Assembly (NCBI GenBank): GCA_031272885.1
Contig: JAISSX010000018.1
Span: forward strand, 1 to 47,184
Direction: 5' to 3'
From: Bifidobacteriaceae bacterium
GTDB lineage: Bacteria > Actinomycetota > Actinomycetes > Actinomycetales > WQXJ01
Length of the DNA: 47,184 nucleotides
Position numbers and translations under genes: made by a program. Below the pieces are notes generated by a model. That model was not told where the DNA came from and ran no database searches. It saw only the letters and a program-made list of their open reading frames with translations. This document shows, one piece after another, positions 41,964 through 47,184 of this stretch; positions within the stretch are counted from its first letter, which is position 1, and each line of letters opens with the position of its first letter.

Positions 41964-42814
41964 TCAAGCCAGCGCGGGGAGCAGTTCGGCAACGGCTTGC
42001 CCGATGGCGCCACGCACCTTCGCGACAGACGGCCCAGCCGCCGCAATGGCCCGCGAGGAGGCAGCCAGGACATGGCGTCTGACCGGCCCAAAGACCGCTG
42101 CGAGCTGAGCCGGCCCGGCCCCTTGGGCGCCAATGCCGGGGGCAAGGAACGGCCCGCCCATGGTTGCCAGGGCGGCGGCATCGGCCCCTTCCGGTGGCTG
42201 GATGGTTGCCCCCACCACGGCGCCGAAAGAGCCCAAACCGGTGGCGCCGGCGTTCAGTTGGCCCAGTTGGCGCAGAATCCGTCCGGCCACCGTCAAGCCA
42301 TCCGGGCCAACCGCGGCCTGCACCTCCGGCCCTTCCGGGTTGGAGGTCAACGCCAGCACAAACAGCCCCTTTCCGCCGGCCTGGGCCAGGTCGATGGCGG
42401 GGCGCAGCGAGCCGAAACCCAGGTAGGGCGACACCGTGATGGCATCGGCCGCCAGCGGCGCCCCTTCCCCCAGGTACGCCTGTGCGTAGCCGGCCATGGT
42501 AGAGCCGATGTCGCCCCGCTTGACGTCGAGGATGGTCAGCAACCCGGCCGCGCGGGCCGCCGCCAGCACTCTCTCCAATGCGGCCAGCCCGGCAGCACCG
42601 TGCCGCTCGAAAAAAGCCGCCTGCGGCTTGACCGCGGGTGCCGTCCCGGCCGCCGCCTCCACCAGGCGCAACCCGAAAATCTCCAGGCCGCGGGCGTCAT
42701 CGGGCAAATCCCAGGCGGCCAGGGTGGCGGCGTGCGGGTCGATCCCCACGCACAGCGGCCCCAACCGGGCCATCCCGTCCGCCAGCCGCTGCCCGAACGG
42801 CGCCGGCAGCACCA

Positions 42815-42818
<4 letters not shown>
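41964..42818 (-). CDS. pyrF: Orotidine 5'-phosphate decarboxylase
   Basis: This 284-residue enzyme converts OMP to UMP. It is the longer actinobacterial (type 2) form. The catalytic Lys/Asp tetrad is in [12 protein letters not shown] (about 95-106); CVGIDPH and [12 protein letters not shown] precede it, and [10 protein letters not shown] supplies the phosphate-binding end. The start, GTG at 42818 or ATG at 42815, overlaps the carB stop, so translation is coupled. It is the last gene of a carB-pyrF pair; 156 nt separate it from mihF, which has its own promoter. Confidence 0.95.
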
Positions 42819-46099
<3,281 letters not shown>

Positions 46100-46309
46100 T
46101 TGGCTGGAGCCTCCTTCCCCGCCTCACGGGACGGGACTTAAAGGAACTGTAACTGGCCGCCGAAGGGGCCGGGGTTCAGCCTACCTTGGTCTCGGGGCCC
46201 GGTTCGGCAGGCAGGGCGGGTGGTGCGCGCCTGCACCTTGCGACTCCCTGCGCAGTATTTCCACACTTTCACCACCCTTTTTCGCAGGTCAAGCGCCTAG
46301 ACTGGTTGT
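46100..46309. other. Divergent intergenic region between carB and the zinc-ribbon gene
   Basis: The gap is 210 nt with no supported gene. On the minus strand TACAGT (near 46150) is a candidate carB -10, and a GGCC-rich palindrome lies around 46155-46172, which could fold in the carB leader. On the plus strand TAGACT at 46298-46303 lies 6 nt before the GTG at 46310. No PyrR-binding site can be recognised by eye. Confidence 0.5.
46298..46303 (+). promoter_or_regulatory. Putative -10 hexamer (TAGACT) for the zinc-ribbon membrane protein gene
   Basis: TAGACT, GGTTGT, then GTG at 46310 and no ribosome-binding site. The same hexamer and nearly the same spacing are used before parE. Predicted leaderless. 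Confidence 0.42.
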
Positions 46310-47184
46310 GTGCCTCCAGCCACGGCGCTGCCCCCAATTAGCTTCGCGGACTTCACGCTCTGTGCCAACTGCGGCGCTGCGTTGACGGCTTCGCGCTGCG
46401 GCCGCTGCGGCCTGGAACACCAGGTGGAACAGGCGGCGGCGTTGGCTGAAGCCTCCCAAGCGGCCGATGCCGCCCTGGCCGCCCGTTCGGCTTGGCTGGC
46501 CGGAGCGTTGGCGGCCCAGCGTTTATCTCCCTACCCGGTCGATGCCGTCCGGCACGTCGCATCGCTGGACCCCCAGCCGGTGCCGGCCGGGCTGGGCCTG
46601 GCCGATTTGACGCACTGCGCTAACTGCACCTGGCCGCTGGAGGGCGTGGTGTGCCGCCGTTGCGGCTTCAACCACGTGTTCGAGGGCGCGGCCGAGTTGG
46701 GGCGTTTGTCCGAAGTCGCGGCGGGTGCCCTGGAGGCGCGGGCTGCCCTGCTTGACCAAATGCTGGCCGGTCAGGACGCCGTGCGCTGGTCGCTCCAACT
46801 GGTGCCGGGGTCGCGGCCGGCGCCGACCCAGGGGCCGGGTGGCGCGCCAGGCTGGGCGCCCCCACCCACCGGGCCTGGTGTGGCACCGGCGTACGGGCCG
46901 GCTGCAGCCGCGGTGCCGGGCGGCATCGGGCAGCCCGTCCCCGGTTGGCAGGGTTACGCGCCCTACCCGCCGTACGTGCCGGCCGCACCGCCCCAGCCGC
47001 TGGATGTGACGGGCCTGCTGGCCGGCATCGGCGCCGGGCTGGTGGGCGTGGCGGCGCTGGTGTTCGCGTTCTTTACGCTGCGGGATGATCCCGGTCCGCG
47101 CATCGCCGTCATGGCCGTGGCCACGGTGGCCGCGGCGGTGGCGGCCGTCCGCATGAAGGGCCGCGGGTTGCGCGCCTCGTCCGA
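46310..47184 (+). CDS. Zinc-ribbon, Pro-rich membrane protein (3' end beyond window)
   Basis: I translated about 291 codons by hand from GTG 46310 to the edge. It has two CxxC zinc-ribbon pairs near the N-terminus (LCANCGAALTASRCGRCG) and a second set about 80 residues later (HCANCTWPLEGVVCRRCG). A Pro/Gly-rich linker (GAPGWAPPPTGPG, then YAPYPPYVPAAPPQP) follows, then hydrophobic helices starting LLAGIGAGLVGVAALVFAFF. The layout matches actinobacterial SCO7613-type multi-membrane-segment proteins whose function is unknown. It diverges from carB. The rest is cut off. Confidence 0.7.
   Translation, partial: MPPATALPPISFADFTLCANCGAALTASRCGRCGLEHQVEQAAALAEASQAADAALAARSAWLAGALAAQRLSPYPVDAVRHVASLDPQPVPAGLGLADLTHCANCTWPLEGVVCRRCGFNHVFEGAAELGRLSEVAAGALEARAALLDQMLAGQDAVRWSLQLVPGSRPAPTQGPGGAPGWAPPPTGPGVAPAYGPAAAAVPGGIGQPVPGWQGYAPYPPYVPAAPPQPLDVTGLLAGIGAGLVGVAALVFAFFTLRDDPGPRIAVMAVATVAAAVAAVRMKGRGLRASS

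Overview
The window is one stretch of a high-GC actinobacterial (Actinomycetota) chromosome. Three things point there: dense gene packing with many GTG starts and ATGA/GTGA stop-start overlaps; actinobacteria-specific families (DUF3159, DUF3710, DUF4193, SepH, DUF5998, mIHF, DUF948, a DUF3152-type zincin); and gene order known from mycobacteria and streptomycetes (ceoB-ceoC-DUF3159-OB protein-DUF3710-dut-DUF4193-suhB). Almost everything is housekeeping. I see no phage, plasmid, IS transposase, CRISPR array, rRNA or tRNA.

Layout. 1-2739: an APC permease fragment diverges from the TrkA-type K+ regulators ceoB/ceoC. 2666-6185: the minus-strand block DUF3159, OB-fold, DUF3710, dut, DUF4193, then suhB. 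6264-9096: sepH, then a convergent phosphodiesterase/DUF5998 pair. 9177-15438: topoisomerase IV (parC and parE) flanking a lipoprotein and a two-domain GNAT acetyltransferase. 15528-17992: sigA, overlapping a secreted zincin gene by one base. 18123-23469: an ABC ATPase and glgA on the minus strand, diverging from glgC-DUF1015-ppgK (glycogen/glucose metabolism). 23470-24213: a small accessory gap with a terminator-like hairpin, a probably truncated secreted-protein ORF and a REP-like repeat array. 24214-25217: efp-nusB. 25316-27133: acyl-CoA synthetase. 27088-37089: a long minus-strand run, rpsD-DUF948-small membrane protein-alaS-ruvX-mltG-aroE-aroC-(aroK relic)-aroB-aroQ. 37344-47184: priA; coaBC, rpoZ, gmk, mihF; pyrF and carB; and the start of a zinc-ribbon membrane protein.

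How the genes connect. The minus-strand run combines translation (S4, AlaRS), cell wall (MltG), RuvX and the shikimate pathway. The shikimate set lacks a working shikimate kinase: only a C-terminal remnant remains between aroC and aroB. glgC, glgA and ppgK form a glucose/ADP-glucose node. carB and pyrF are pyrimidine enzymes, but carA is not beside them. gmk, rpoZ, coaBC and mihF form the usual actinobacterial group.

The best leads are non-coding or decayed: a 124-bp palindromic element inside the aro operon; a REP-like array before nusB; the aroK relic; a relic of a second GNAT gene; a 10-mer (CGATGGCGCC) seen 17 times in 47 kb; and a repeated gene-start layout (-10 hexamer, then 6-7 nt, then the start codon) that suggests widespread leaderless transcription. 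I did not find a convincing new multi-gene system.
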